Below the pieces are notes generated by a model, which saw nothing but the letters and a program-made list of their open reading frames with translations, searched no databases and had not been told where the DNA came from. A DNA stretch of 64,000 nt. It comes from Flavobacterium denitrificans DSM 15936 (GTDB lineage: Bacteria; Bacteroidota; Bacteroidia; Flavobacteriales; Flavobacteriaceae). The translations under genes and the position numbers were made by a program. Shown piece after piece: positions 52,823 through 62,329 of this stretch. Position 1 is the stretch's first letter, and the number at the start of each line of letters is the position of its first letter. The DNA is taken from contig NZ_KE384377.1 in the NCBI RefSeq assembly GCF_000425445.1, forward strand, positions 1,027,420 to 1,091,419, written 5' to 3'.

Positions 52823-53004
52823 ATGCGAAAGTTAAGCATAACTTTTGGCTGAAAATTTGTCATTTGGCAAAAAAGATATCTTTTTTGAAATAATCTGTTT
52901 TACTATCTTTATTCAAGTTTATTAGAAATAATAAAGAAACAAATTACTCCAAAAGAAGTACTTGAAAACTGCATAACATTCCCTTTGGATTAATAAATAT
53001 TAGA

Positions 53005-53610
53005 ATGGAAAATTTATTACTAAATAGAGATTCTTATAATAAAATTGTGGCTCAGTGGATAAAGATCAGAAACAATTCCGTTTTAAATAAACCGATTCTT
53101 GATTTTCTAGAAAAGCTAAAACCAAACGGTAATATTCTGGATATTGGATGCGGAACAGGATTTCCTATTGCGAAACATTTTTCAGATCAACATCACTCGG
53201 TTATTGGAATTGATATTTCTGAAAAAATGATTGAAGCTGCGAAATCCGAATCAATTAAAAATGCAGCATTCTTTCTAAGTGATTTCATTGATTTTAAGAC
53301 CAAGGAAAAGTTCAACGGAATAATTGCATGGGATTCTCTTTTTCATTTTCCAAAAGAGCGTCAAAAAGAGATTTATCCCAAGATTTATGATTTGCTGTTG
53401 TCTGGCGGTTATTTTCTTTTCACACACGGAAAACAAGAAGATGAACATACAGACAAAATGTATGATGAACCGTTTTATTACAGTTGCCTTTCACGAAATG
53501 ACGTTTTAGATCTAATGAAGAATTTAGGTTTTGAATTGATTTACGAAATTGAAAATTTTGTGGAAGAAAATACGGAAAGAGATTGGGTTGTTTTGGTTCG
53601 GAAAAAATGA
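53005..53610 (+). CDS. SAM-dependent methyltransferase
   Basis: 201 residues of class I fold. Motif I is ILDIGCGTGFPIAKHF (about 45), then VIGIDISEKMIEAAK, and FNGIIAWDSLFHF (motif II region). There is no indication of substrate. The divergent neighbour is the Crp/Fnr gene and the downstream convergent neighbour is chrA, 17 bp away. Confidence 0.88.
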   Translation: MENLLLNRDSYNKIVAQWIKIRNNSVLNKPILDFLEKLKPNGNILDIGCGTGFPIAKHFSDQHHSVIGIDISEKMIEAAKSESIKNAAFFLSDFIDFKTKEKFNGIIAWDSLFHFPKERQKEIYPKIYDLLLSGGYFLFTHGKQEDEHTDKMYDEPFYYSCLSRNDVLDLMKNLGFELIYEIENFVEENTERDWVVLVRKK

Positions 53611-53627
53611 TGTGTTGACATTCAGCA

Positions 53628-54791
53628 TTAAATCAGTTTTATAACCACTCCAATTATTCCAGCAATTAAAATGACATAAGGCTCTTGGAGTTTTTTAAAA
53701 TAAAGCAAAGCTGCGACAGTCAAAACAGCAATTAAAGCTGTAGAAATATCGATAATGCTTCTTGAAGCAATAACAACTACAGATCCTACCAAAGCGCCAA
53801 TCACAACAGCTGTAATTCCCTCAACAAAAGCTTTAACCGATTTGTTATCAGCAATTTTCTTGAAGTATGGCGCTAATAAGATCGTGAACAAATAACAGGG
53901 TAGAAAGGTCGCCAAAGCAGCGACTAAAGCTCCTAAAAATCCATTTACTAAATAACCAATAAATCCAACAGTTATCACAACGGGACCAGGCGTTATCATT
54001 GCAACAGCAACGGAATCCAAAAATTGCTGTTCTGTCAACCAATGATTCTCAGCTACTACACCTGAATGCAAGAAAGGAACAATGGCTAATCCGCTTCCAA
54101 AGACAAAAGCACCAGCTTTTGCAAAAAAGATTCCTAATTTCATGAGTGTCGATTCTTCAGAATTCCAGAAAACAAATTGAAGTAAAATCAATGAATTTGT
54201 GGTTTTAAAGTTCCACCATTTAGGAGGGGCGGTCATAATCATATAAAATAATCCTGCCAGAATAAAGAGCAAGACTTGCTCTTTTTCTGTTATAAATGTT
54301 ATAATTCCGGCAGTGATGAAGAAAATCCAAAGCAACCATTTTGATTTAAAAGACTCAAGATTTATTTTTCCAATAGATTTTACTGTAAGCTTATACGAAC
54401 TCAGTGCTATAATTCCGACCACCGAAGCGCCAACACCATAAAAAACAGCCTGAATCCAAGACAATCCACCATATAATTGGTAAATAACCCCCAACGCAAC
54501 TACCATTATAAAGGACGGTAATATGAAGGCAAAACCTGCTAATGTAGCGCCTAAAAAACTATAATGTACAAACCCCAGATAAATCCCTAATTGTGCGGCG
54601 AGCGGTCCCGGTGCAAGCTGTGCCAATGCCAATCCTTGCTTGTATTCTTCTTCGGTAATCCATTTTCGGTCTTCGACCAAATCTTTATGCATGTAGCCCA
54701 CTAACGCAACTGGGCCACCAAATCCTACAGTTCCTAATTTTAGGAAGTAAAGAGCTAATTGTGATAAACTGTATTTTGATGTTTTTTCCAT
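53628..54791 (-). CDS. chrA: chromate transporter ChrA, two-CHR-domain form
   Basis: Membrane protein of 387 residues from the ATG at 54791 (EKTSKYSLSQLALYFLKLG); the start is 1 bp after the stop codon of the upstream gene. Two homologous CHR halves are visible: KLGTVGFGGPVALVGYM with LALAQLAPGPLAAQLGIYLG, and FAKAGAFVFGSGLAIVPFLH with VAMITPGPVVITVGFIGYL. About ten or more membrane helices are expected. The long-chain CHR family exports chromate. Neighbours are an outer-membrane-like protein and a ChrB-AraC regulator. Confidence 0.92.
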   Translation of the reverse strand: MEKTSKYSLSQLALYFLKLGTVGFGGPVALVGYMHKDLVEDRKWITEEEYKQGLALAQLAPGPLAAQLGIYLGFVHYSFLGATLAGFAFILPSFIMVVALGVIYQLYGGLSWIQAVFYGVGASVVGIIALSSYKLTVKSIGKINLESFKSKWLLWIFFITAGIITFITEKEQVLLFILAGLFYMIMTAPPKWWNFKTTNSLILLQFVFWNSEESTLMKLGIFFAKAGAFVFGSGLAIVPFLHSGVVAENHWLTEQQFLDSVAVAMITPGPVVITVGFIGYLVNGFLGALVAALATFLPCYLFTILLAPYFKKIADNKSVKAFVEGITAVVIGALVGSVVVIASRSIIDISTALIAVLTVAALLYFKKLQEPYVILIAGIIGVVIKLI

Positions 54792-54792
54792 A

Positions 54793-55290
54793 TTAAAAAG
54801 CAATTCCGAATTGAAAACCTACCGTAAACGAGACTGGATGATCATTACCAAAACGAACTGGCAAAGGAACAGCCGCATAATAACTACAAGTTTTGTTTTT
54901 AATTATCGTTTTATTGAAAACAGGAGTAAAACCATATCTTCCACTTGTTTCAAAAGCCGCTCTCCCGGCAAAAGTGTAGCCTTTTCCTAAAGCCACTAAA
55001 ACGCCCGGATGAAATAACAAATTTGTTACTTTATCTGTTCCATTATCGTCTTTGATATTAGGTACAAATTCAACTGAAAAACCGATTTTATCGCTTTTCC
55101 AAATATTGATTCCTGTTGGAAAACCAACGGCATAATAATCTCTGAAATTTACATTGGTTTCATCTTTGCTGAATGTGGCTATTGGATGCATAATCCCAAA
55201 ATAGCCCGTTATTTTTGGATAAACAGTTTGGGAATAAGCATTAAAACTTGAAAATAATACTGCGAAAAATAAAGTTAATTTGAAATACAT
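54793..55290 (-). CDS. secreted outer-membrane-barrel-like protein
   Basis: 165 residues. Signal peptide YFKLTLFFAVLFSSFNAYSQ. The remainder alternates short beta strands with Gly/Tyr turns (KITGYFGIMHPIATF, DYYAVGFPTGINIW, GFSVEFVPNIK) and ends FTVGFQFGIAF with a terminal Phe, as in small outer-membrane beta barrels. It lies between the regulator and chrA in one likely operon, and may be an outer-membrane partner in the same response. No named family was recognised. Confidence 0.75.
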   Translation of the reverse strand: MYFKLTLFFAVLFSSFNAYSQTVYPKITGYFGIMHPIATFSKDETNVNFRDYYAVGFPTGINIWKSDKIGFSVEFVPNIKDDNGTDKVTNLLFHPGVLVALGKGYTFAGRAAFETSGRYGFTPVFNKTIIKNKTCSYYAAVPLPVRFGNDHPVSFTVGFQFGIAF

Positions 55291-55370
55291 TTTTTTAGTT
55301 TTGGTGATAAAGCAAAACTAATGGCTTGTATTTTTTTTAAATAGAATCAAATTTACTTTTTGTATCTGGT

Positions 55371-56213
55371 TTACTTTTTTGCTTTTTTTCGATAAGCTGA
55401 CGGATTTTTCCCTGTGTGCTGTTTGAAGATTCTTGTAAAATGACTTTGGTCTGAAAAGCCTGTCATGTAAGCAATTTCGGTTAATGTGTGCGATGAATTT
55501 GAAATTAGAGAAATTGCTTTTTCGATGCGGAGTTTTCTAACATATTCTCCAAAATTCAAATCTTCGAAATGTTTTGAAAATTCCCTCGATAAATACGACG
55601 GATTTAAATCTAGTTCAGTTGAAATTTTCTTTAAATCAAATGCAAATTGGGCATCTATTTGATCCTGAATTATTTCTTTTAAATCTTTGACCCAAGCCGG
55701 TGTTTTGGCTGAAGTTTTCTTGTCTTTCAGAAATTTATTAAAAACCTCATGAAGTAAATTCTCAAACGGACTGTTCTGCAAATGATTTTGCTTATACAAA
55801 TGTGTTGCCCAACTGTATAAAGCATCATACATAATCATTCCAGTTTCTAGCAGTTTATAATCATCGGTAATATTATATGAAAGTCCAGCTGAAATGGCCC
55901 AAAGTCCAGCCGATTCTTTTGCAATATCATGCCTATCTGTGTCTGCCCCACGAACAATTCCAGCGATAATTAAAATTGCGGGATCGCCGATTTCGTATTT
56001 TTTGACAATATAGTCAAATGTACTTTGATCGTCATAATGTGTAAACTCAACATCTGGAATGTCAAATGGAATAGCTTCTAATTCTTTTGCTTTCTCTAAT
56101 ACAAGATTAAACGGGACATAAATGAATTCGGCATCAGCGTCAACAAATTTTCGAATGAGCCAAGGACAAGCAATTCGGTCTATTTTTGGACGTTCTCTGG
56201 TGATCCATTTCAT
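55371..56213 (-). CDS. fusion of ChrB C-terminal-type domain and AraC DNA-binding domain
   Basis: 280 residues. Residues about 1-150 match the chromate-resistance ChrB C-terminal domain: WITRERPKIDRIACPWLIRKFVD, FDIPDVEFTHYDDQSTFDYI and GADTDRHDIAKESAGLWAISAGLS. Residues about 180-280 form an AraC double helix-turn-helix: LKKISTELDLNPSYLSREFSKHF, then SSHTLTEIAYMTGFSDQSHFTRIFKQHTGKNPSAYRKK. Canonical ChrB instead has its own N-terminal domain before this domain. The gene heads the chr operon, so it probably senses chromate or redox state and regulates chrA. Confidence 0.88.
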   Translation of the reverse strand: MKWITRERPKIDRIACPWLIRKFVDADAEFIYVPFNLVLEKAKELEAIPFDIPDVEFTHYDDQSTFDYIVKKYEIGDPAILIIAGIVRGADTDRHDIAKESAGLWAISAGLSYNITDDYKLLETGMIMYDALYSWATHLYKQNHLQNSPFENLLHEVFNKFLKDKKTSAKTPAWVKDLKEIIQDQIDAQFAFDLKKISTELDLNPSYLSREFSKHFEDLNFGEYVRKLRIEKAISLISNSSHTLTEIAYMTGFSDQSHFTRIFKQHTGKNPSAYRKKAKK

Positions 56214-56371
56214 TTGATAAATATTAAGAATTATGAATATTCAAATCTAATAAAACCTTTTGATTTTAAGGATTTAAAAAATTAATAAGGAATGTTTTTT
56301 AAAGTGTTATAATAGCTAATAATGCTGCGTTACAGATTATACAGAAAAATAATACCTACTTCATATTCAAT

Positions 56372-56402
56372 AAAAAAACTCCTTTTTTAAAGGAGTTTTT
56401 TT
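56372..56402. terminator. terminator of PQQ-propeller gene
   Basis: AAAAAAACTCCTTT pairs with AAAGGAGTTTTTTT around a 3-nt loop. The stem abuts the stop codon at 56404. Confidence 0.85.
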
Positions 56403-56403
56403 A

Positions 56404-57606
56404 TTATCTAATAATTTTTATAAATGCGCTATAAACATCATCTTTTATTGACGTTCGCATATAGAACATATTTTCATCTTGTTCTTTTAAATCATATTGA
56501 ATTAAGCCAGCGTCGCAATAATAAAGCAACAGATTGTCATCTGCTGGAAATTCAATATTTGAAATTGGCATGGTTGTCAGCTTTTTATCTAATACTACTT
56601 CGCCATTGTCTAAAAGTATTTGAAATAGCTTTTTTCCTCGCGTATATCCCCATAAATTGTCATTTTCTTGAGTAATATACTCGATGTTGTCATCTTTAAA
56701 ATCGGTTTTCCAAAGCTGTGTTCCTGTTTTTGAATCAACACAATAAACAGAAGTTGTATTTGTTCCCTGCGCTGCAAAATATACTTTATTGTCTTTGCAG
56801 AATATGCGATTCTTGACATTATTCTGATTTTCATCAAATTTAAATTCCCATAAAATATCCGATTTATTAGGACTTAAAGCGTAAAGAGTGTTTTTTTCAT
56901 TTGTTACAAATACATTTTGGCCATCAGTAACTGGTTTTCCGGTTATCGTTAATTCAAAGCTTTTTTGATAGATTACTTTTCCTGAATTGGCATCAAGAGA
57001 ATAAAAATTGGATGCGCTTTGCGTGAAAACTTTATTGTCAAAAAATAAAACTGGAGCATGATTCACTTCAGCATCTAATTTGTAACTCCATGATAAACTT
57101 CCATTTTTAATATCAAGCGCATAAATGCTGCTGTTTTGATTTTGAGTGGTGATAAACAATTTTCCATTATTTACGGTTGGCGCTTGATCCTTTAAAACAA
57201 TCTGGTCTTTATAATTGCCAATTCTTGATTTCCAAAAAATAGAACCTGTCTGATTATCAATTGCGAAAATTTCGCCATTTATAAAAGGTACATATACAAC
57301 ACCATCAACTAATGTTACTGCATTTGCACACATTTCTGTATGTGCATCGGAAGCTTTCACAGTCCAAACAATGGTTTCAGATTCTAAATCAAATGAAAAA
57401 AGAGTGCCATCATAGTCATAAAGCAAGATTGAAGCTTCATCTAAAGGAACTTTTTTAAGCGAACTTATGGCTTTATTAGTGACTACATCAGTAAACGTTG
57501 AAACGTTATTAATGGCATCAGTAGTTGGTTTTGAAACTGTAGGTGCTTGTCCAAACGTACTTATTGCAATAAAAAGGAATAAAAGCGTTATTGTTTTTTG
57601 TTTCAT
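56404..57606 (-). CDS. secreted PQQ-like beta-propeller protein
   Basis: 400 residues. Signal peptide KQKTITLLFLFIAISTFGQ. The rest is repeated PQQ/BamB-type blades: LYDYDGTLFSFDLESETIVWTV, GEIFAIDNQTGSIFWKSRIG, SIYALDIKNGSLSWSYKLD, FYSLDANSGKVIYQKSF, LYALSPNKSDILWEFKF, SVYCVDSKTGTQLWKTDF. It is periplasmic or surface exposed and likely binds other proteins. No catalytic residues of PQQ dehydrogenases are seen. Its partner is unknown. Confidence 0.85.
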   Translation of the reverse strand: MKQKTITLLFLFIAISTFGQAPTVSKPTTDAINNVSTFTDVVTNKAISSLKKVPLDEASILLYDYDGTLFSFDLESETIVWTVKASDAHTEMCANAVTLVDGVVYVPFINGEIFAIDNQTGSIFWKSRIGNYKDQIVLKDQAPTVNNGKLFITTQNQNSSIYALDIKNGSLSWSYKLDAEVNHAPVLFFDNKVFTQSASNFYSLDANSGKVIYQKSFELTITGKPVTDGQNVFVTNEKNTLYALSPNKSDILWEFKFDENQNNVKNRIFCKDNKVYFAAQGTNTTSVYCVDSKTGTQLWKTDFKDDNIEYITQENDNLWGYTRGKKLFQILLDNGEVVLDKKLTTMPISNIEFPADDNLLLYYCDAGLIQYDLKEQDENMFYMRTSIKDDVYSAFIKIIR

Positions 57607-57851
57607 TTTTAAAATTTTGTTTTTATAGTTTGATTTGGGGAAATCATTTGAGATGAATAATGCAGCTATTTAAATCAAAAACTATTGTTTCAGAATTAAT
57701 TGCTTTAAAAAGCATTCAATAAAATTGGACGCAATAAAACGACCAATATCTATGCCAAATATAATAAAAAACTATTACTGCTATTTATTCGTTTTATACG
57801 CTTTGATTTATAAATTAATAAGAAATAAAAGTTTAAAGGACTTATTTAATC

Positions 57852-59462
57852 TTATAGCTTAGGGCTTTTTTTTCGGTTCTTCATAAACTTGTTTACCACG
57901 CTGCAAAGCACTACAAATAGCGCAAAATGTATTAAATAAGACTTTGGTTCATTTTCATTAACTAAAGAAAAAACACGATTCCATCTTACTTTGTTAATTC
58001 CGGCTCCATTCGTTTCCCAACTAAACCAAATAAATACGGGCTTTCCGATAACATGATCAAAAGGAACATAGCCCCAAAATCTAGCATCTAAAGAATTTTG
58101 ACGGTTATCTCCCATCATCCAATAATAGTTCTGCTTGAAAGTATAAGTATTGCTTGGTTTTCCGTTTATTATAATTGTCTTGCCGTCAATTTTTAAGCTA
58201 TTATGCTCATACTCTTCGATGATTCGTTTATAAAAAGGCAAATTTTCTAAGTTCAGATTTATAGTTTTTCCTTGTTTAGGAATATAAATAGGGCCATAAT
58301 TGTCTATATTCCAGCCTAAAGACGGCACATGAGGAAATACATTTCCATCCTCGCCTTTTGGCGACAATTGTTTTTTAACCGCTTTTACAACTGGGTTGCT
58401 TGCTATTAACTTAGCTTCGTCATCTGTCAAGGTTAAATAATACTCGCCGGTATCTGTAAGTGCAAATGCCCCATTTTCGTACCTCAAACCTTCCCTTGCA
58501 CCATAAATATGTACAAGATCCTCTTGGCTGATAGCAGTACCTTTGGTATCGATCAAAAAGTTATATTGTGGTTTTGCACTTTTTGGCAATATTGATAATT
58601 TGCCATTGATATAAATATTTCCTTCACGAATTTCTAAAGAATCTCCAGGTATTCCAACGCATCTTTTAACTAGGTTTGTTTTCTTATCTATTGGTTTGTA
58701 GTAATTTCGATCTGGATGAAAATTATCCATATCTCGCAGCGTATCTGCAGGTTGATTAAAAACTACAATTTCATTTCGTTCAATGTTTTCAATCGCAGGA
58801 AATCTAAAATAAGGCAACTGCAATTTGTTTAAAAATGATGTTTCTTTTTTTGTGACATCATCATTAAATAAATAAGATTTTTTGCCCAAAAACGGAATTG
58901 AGTCATGAACCATCGGCAATGCAACTGTCGTCATAGGAGTTCTTGCGCCGTAATTAAATTTGGTTACAAATAAAAAATCTCCTGTATATAATGTTTTTTC
59001 TAAGGATGAAGACGGAATTGTAAAGGGCTGTATGATATAAGTATGTACCAACGTTGCCACAATGATTGCAAATACAAGTGAACCTAAAGTGTCTTCTGTT
59101 TTAGATCGAGGTGCTAAATCTCTATTTTCAATATAAGTGAGCTTTGCAGAATAGTTTAAAAAAGCAATATATAAGCCAAATGTCACTAAAACGAGTACGG
59201 TATCTTTTGTTGAATTTTTTCCAAAAGTTCTAATAATTTCAATCCAAAATACAGGAATCATTAAAAGATTAATAATAGGGACAAAAAGCAAAATAACCCA
59301 CCAACGCGGGCGCTTTATAATTTTCATCATTATTATTAAATTATAAATTGGTATAAATGACTCTACCGGTTTTCTTCCCGCTTTAATATAAAGTTTCCAA
59401 GTAGATAATCCATGGATGATTTGCAGAACAAAAATAAAGATGAGCCATTGCGATAAATTCAT
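57852..59462 (-). CDS. lepB: signal peptidase I, long Bacteroidota form
   Basis: About 536 residues from the Met of MNLSQWLIFIFVLQ. An in-frame Met 33 codons upstream would add polar residues before the first helix. Three N-terminal helices (about 5-25, 45-75, 85-110) precede the catalytic part. Box B holds the nucleophile Ser in FTIPSSSLEKTLYTGDFLF. Box D, with the general-base Lys, is LVKRCVGIPGDSLEIREG. Box E is MMGDNRQNSLDARFWGYVPFDHVIG. A large insert separates boxes D and E. A final C-terminal helix is near the end. It removes signal peptides from exported proteins. Confidence 0.92.
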   Translation of the reverse strand: MNLSQWLIFIFVLQIIHGLSTWKLYIKAGRKPVESFIPIYNLIIMMKIIKRPRWWVILLFVPIINLLMIPVFWIEIIRTFGKNSTKDTVLVLVTFGLYIAFLNYSAKLTYIENRDLAPRSKTEDTLGSLVFAIIVATLVHTYIIQPFTIPSSSLEKTLYTGDFLFVTKFNYGARTPMTTVALPMVHDSIPFLGKKSYLFNDDVTKKETSFLNKLQLPYFRFPAIENIERNEIVVFNQPADTLRDMDNFHPDRNYYKPIDKKTNLVKRCVGIPGDSLEIREGNIYINGKLSILPKSAKPQYNFLIDTKGTAISQEDLVHIYGAREGLRYENGAFALTDTGEYYLTLTDDEAKLIASNPVVKAVKKQLSPKGEDGNVFPHVPSLGWNIDNYGPIYIPKQGKTINLNLENLPFYKRIIEEYEHNSLKIDGKTIIINGKPSNTYTFKQNYYWMMGDNRQNSLDARFWGYVPFDHVIGKPVFIWFSWETNGAGINKVRWNRVFSLVNENEPKSYLIHFALFVVLCSVVNKFMKNRKKSPKL

Positions 59463-59616
59463 ATTCTTAAAGTTTTTATTGGTTGTTTTCTTGGTACAAA
59501 ATCTATATTGATTTAGTATATGTAGCTTTTTAGAGATTTTGTTACATAATGCTGAAATCAAAGAGTGAAAATATTCTTATATTCGTTCAAACAAGCTTTA
59601 AATAAAAAAATATTAT

Positions 59617-60552
59617 ATGAAGTTAAAATTAATTCTTGCCATAGTTCTTTTTACTTTTTCTAATTCTCATTTCGGACAAACCAATTTCTCAAATAACCCG
59701 ATGGATGCTGTTTTTGAGACAAAAGATTCAAAAAATTTCTGGATAGCTTTTGATAAAATGGATAAATCAAAGGAAAATCCGTTTAAGGAATATATTGAAA
59801 AAGGTTCGCCAGGAATTAAAGCTTTTACTGAAAACAGAATAATTAATGCTGATTCTCTTTTTTCAGTTGCCAAGAAAAGAAAAGCTGATTACGAGCGTTC
59901 AAGAAATGTTTTGGACAATCTTTCTAGTAAAGAAAAGCGAGTTAGAGCGATTTATAGCGCATTAAAATATTGGTATCCTAATGCCAAATTTCCTCCTATT
60001 TATTTTGTTTACGGAAGATTTAATTCAGGGGGAACTTCTGCTCCAGAAGGAATAATAATTGGAATAGAAAAACTTCAAAATCTAGACGGCGTTTCGGGCT
60101 TAATCGCGCATGAACTTATTCATTATCAGCAAAATATTACTGGTAAAGATATGTTGCTGAAATGGTGTTTGCTTGAAGGCGGTGCCGATTTTATTGGTGA
60201 ACTTATTTCTGGAGAATCAATAAATCAAATTTCATATAAATATGGAGAGCAAAACAAAGATAAATTAGGCGAAGAATTTGTTTCAAGATTAAAAAATACA
60301 GACATTCAAGATTGGCTTTATGGAACTTCTAAAAAAGACGACAGACCAAATGATTTAGGATATTGGATGGGTTATAAAATAATAGAATCGTATTTTAACA
60401 AACAAAAAGACAAGCAAAAAGCAATTGAAGAAATATTAAATATAACAGATCCATTGCAATTTTTGAAACAAAGCGGATTTTTAGATGCTTATATCGAAAA
60501 GTATCAAAAAGACAAAAAAGAAAGCTACAATGCGTTTTTTGTTAATGATTAA
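59617..60552 (+). CDS. secreted putative zinc metallopeptidase (DUF2268-like)
   Basis: 311 residues with a signal peptide (KLKLILAIVLFTFSNSHFGQ). The zinc motif is IAHELIHYQQN (HExxH, about residue 167) with downstream Glu in LEGGADFIGEL, 23 residues on, as in gluzincins. The fold resembles DUF2268 predicted proteases. It is a single gene with its own terminator. The substrate is unknown. Confidence 0.78.
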   Translation: MKLKLILAIVLFTFSNSHFGQTNFSNNPMDAVFETKDSKNFWIAFDKMDKSKENPFKEYIEKGSPGIKAFTENRIINADSLFSVAKKRKADYERSRNVLDNLSSKEKRVRAIYSALKYWYPNAKFPPIYFVYGRFNSGGTSAPEGIIIGIEKLQNLDGVSGLIAHELIHYQQNITGKDMLLKWCLLEGGADFIGELISGESINQISYKYGEQNKDKLGEEFVSRLKNTDIQDWLYGTSKKDDRPNDLGYWMGYKIIESYFNKQKDKQKAIEEILNITDPLQFLKQSGFLDAYIEKYQKDKKESYNAFFVND

Positions 60553-60578
60553 GAATTTCTCTAGCTCTAAAATCGTAC

Positions 60579-60611
60579 AAAAAACTCCTTAAATTCTTAA
60601 GGAGTTTTTTT
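60579..60611. terminator. bidirectional terminator
   Basis: AAAAAACTCCTTAA pairs with TTAAGGAGTTTTTT around ATTC between convergent genes. Confidence 0.9.
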
Positions 60612-60622
60612 ATGGGCTTACA

Positions 60623-61927
60623 TTATTTCAATTGAGTACTATCTACTCTTGTCGGCGTATCTTTCCCACTAATAATAGAAGAAGAACTTAATGCAATTGA
60701 TTTTATTATTTGTGTCATGTTGTCAATATCTAACGTTTCAAATTCGTCGTCAGCTGTGTGGTAATATGGCTCATTATCCATTTTTGAAGTAGAAATGGTA
60801 TGAGCAGGAACTCCAAGTCTGGCTAATGTTGCATTGTCTGAACGGTAGAATAATTGTTGGTCTGGATAAGGATCTGGATAAAATGTAAAATTTGTTCCGG
60901 TTAAATTAGTTTGCAAAATCTGTCCCATATTCGACTTTTCAAAGCCTGTGATATAAGCCGAGTTTTTCCCCCATTTAGATTCTGTTCCAATCATTTCGAT
61001 ATTGAACATCGCAATTACTTGTTCTGGCACGAGCTGTTTCGAAAAATATTTGGCTCCGTAACCACCTAATTCTTCTCCCACAAATGTGGTAAAAATAATA
61101 GTGCGCTCGTTGTTGTTTTGTTTTTTAAAATATTTCGCAAGCATAATTACTGCTGTTGTTCCTGCTGCATCATCATTTGCACCATTGTAAATAGAGTCTG
61201 TTGCAGTATGCGGAGCACCTTCTTCTGGAGAACCTACCCCTAAATGATCATAATGTCCAGAAAAAATCACATACTCATTTGGTTTCGTTTTTCCTGTCAA
61301 TATTCCAACAACATTATTCAATGTTTTTTTGGAGATTGTATTTGTTAATTCTACAGAAAAAGTAGTCGCTTCTGTAGTGCCAAAAACAAACATAACTGTA
61401 TTGTTTCCAGGATTAGCCGTTATTCTATCAATATGTTGAATGTTTGGTAAAACTTTTTCGAATGAAGGGTCAACTAGGACCAAAAGATTTTTCGGACTTT
61501 TATAATATTCATTAAATTTCTGGCCAATGTTATCCCCTTTGTTGATTTTTACTACAGAAATATCGCTTTTTTCAGTTAAAGAAACCTGAGGAAGGTATGA
61601 AAATGTTACAACTTGGTTATTATTTATTTCTCTACCGTCAATAGTAATTTTTGAAGAAACTGCTTTAGAGGCAGTCATCGAGAATTCTTGTCTGTAATTT
61701 GTTGCTCCATTAAAAGTTTGCAAACCGATTTGTTTAAACTCTGATTCTATAAAGTTCGATGCTTTATCAATACCAGGAGTAAAAGTTCTCCTGCCTTGCA
61801 TGTCATCAGCTGAAAGTATTTTCTCGATACGAGTTACTTCCTTTTTCGTAATGATTTTATCAATCGATTGTCCTTGTACATTAAAACATTGGCTAAGAAC
61901 AAAGATACTTAGAATAATTTTTTTCAT
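60623..61927 (-). CDS. secreted M28-family aminopeptidase
   Basis: 434 residues with a signal peptide ending VQGQ. The co-catalytic two-zinc set is visible: His-Asp in SGHYDHLGVG, Asp in GANDDAAGTT, catalytic Glu pair in FVGEELGGYGA, Glu/Asp in NIEMIGTESKWG and last His in PYYHTADDEFETLD. An intervening PA-like insertion lies before the peptidase domain. It is transcribed on its own from the palindromic region upstream. The peptide substrate is not predictable. Confidence 0.9.
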   Translation of the reverse strand: MKKIILSIFVLSQCFNVQGQSIDKIITKKEVTRIEKILSADDMQGRRTFTPGIDKASNFIESEFKQIGLQTFNGATNYRQEFSMTASKAVSSKITIDGREINNNQVVTFSYLPQVSLTEKSDISVVKINKGDNIGQKFNEYYKSPKNLLVLVDPSFEKVLPNIQHIDRITANPGNNTVMFVFGTTEATTFSVELTNTISKKTLNNVVGILTGKTKPNEYVIFSGHYDHLGVGSPEEGAPHTATDSIYNGANDDAAGTTAVIMLAKYFKKQNNNERTIIFTTFVGEELGGYGAKYFSKQLVPEQVIAMFNIEMIGTESKWGKNSAYITGFEKSNMGQILQTNLTGTNFTFYPDPYPDQQLFYRSDNATLARLGVPAHTISTSKMDNEPYYHTADDEFETLDIDNMTQIIKSIALSSSSIISGKDTPTRVDSTQLK

Positions 61928-61948
61928 ATTTTACTTTTATAACTAACA

Positions 61949-61968
61949 TTTTGGTTAAACCAAAAGTA
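61949..61968 (-). promoter_or_regulatory. promoter-like -7 box and palindrome before M28 gene
   Basis: On the minus strand TACTTTTG (61961-61968) fits TAnnTTTG. It overlaps the near-perfect palindrome TTTTGGTT-AACCAAAA (61949-61965), 22 bp before the start codon. An operator or 5' hairpin is plausible. Confidence 0.45.
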
Positions 61969-62029
61969 AGTTAAATATTTACAAAACTTAACGTCAGTAA
62001 AAGTTTTTAATTGAAAAAAATGAGTTTTT

Positions 62030-62098
62030 GTGACTTTCAGTATATACTACTTTCCAATCTTTTACTTTTCCAGTGAATCCTTTGCTTTTTTGATTTTG
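62030..62098 (-). pseudogene. GIY-YIG nuclease gene fragment
   Basis: On the minus strand this segment reads QNQKSKGFTGKVKDWKVVYT in one frame, against HNQKSKGFTGNVNDWKITYT in the intact gene at 63740-63991. The frame is closed by a stop 4 codons upstream and the similarity ends a few codons downstream. About 23 codons of a GIY-YIG gene survive. Confidence 0.8.
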
Positions 62099-62329
62099 AC
62101 TAAATTAGTATACGAACCATTTTGAAGAATCTAAAGAAAATTCGATAGGTGGAAATGGATGATGAAAATCATTTTTATTTTAAATAGTTAACAATTTATT
62201 AGCAATAACATTTTCTATATTAGTCCGAAGAAAAAACAAATTATTGCATGTATCCTACTTAAATATGGTGTAATCATATCATTTTATAGCTCTCATAAAC
62301 CAATTCTAAAACATTAAAAACAATCAAAT

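Larger units (their letters stand above)
61928..62329. other. 402-bp intergenic region with a gene fragment
   Basis: AT-rich gap between divergent M28 and esterase-like genes. It holds the palindrome at 61949-61968 and a GIY-YIG gene fragment at 62030-62098. Nothing else was recognised; the promoter for the plus-strand gene probably lies between 62200 and 62329. Confidence 0.6.
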
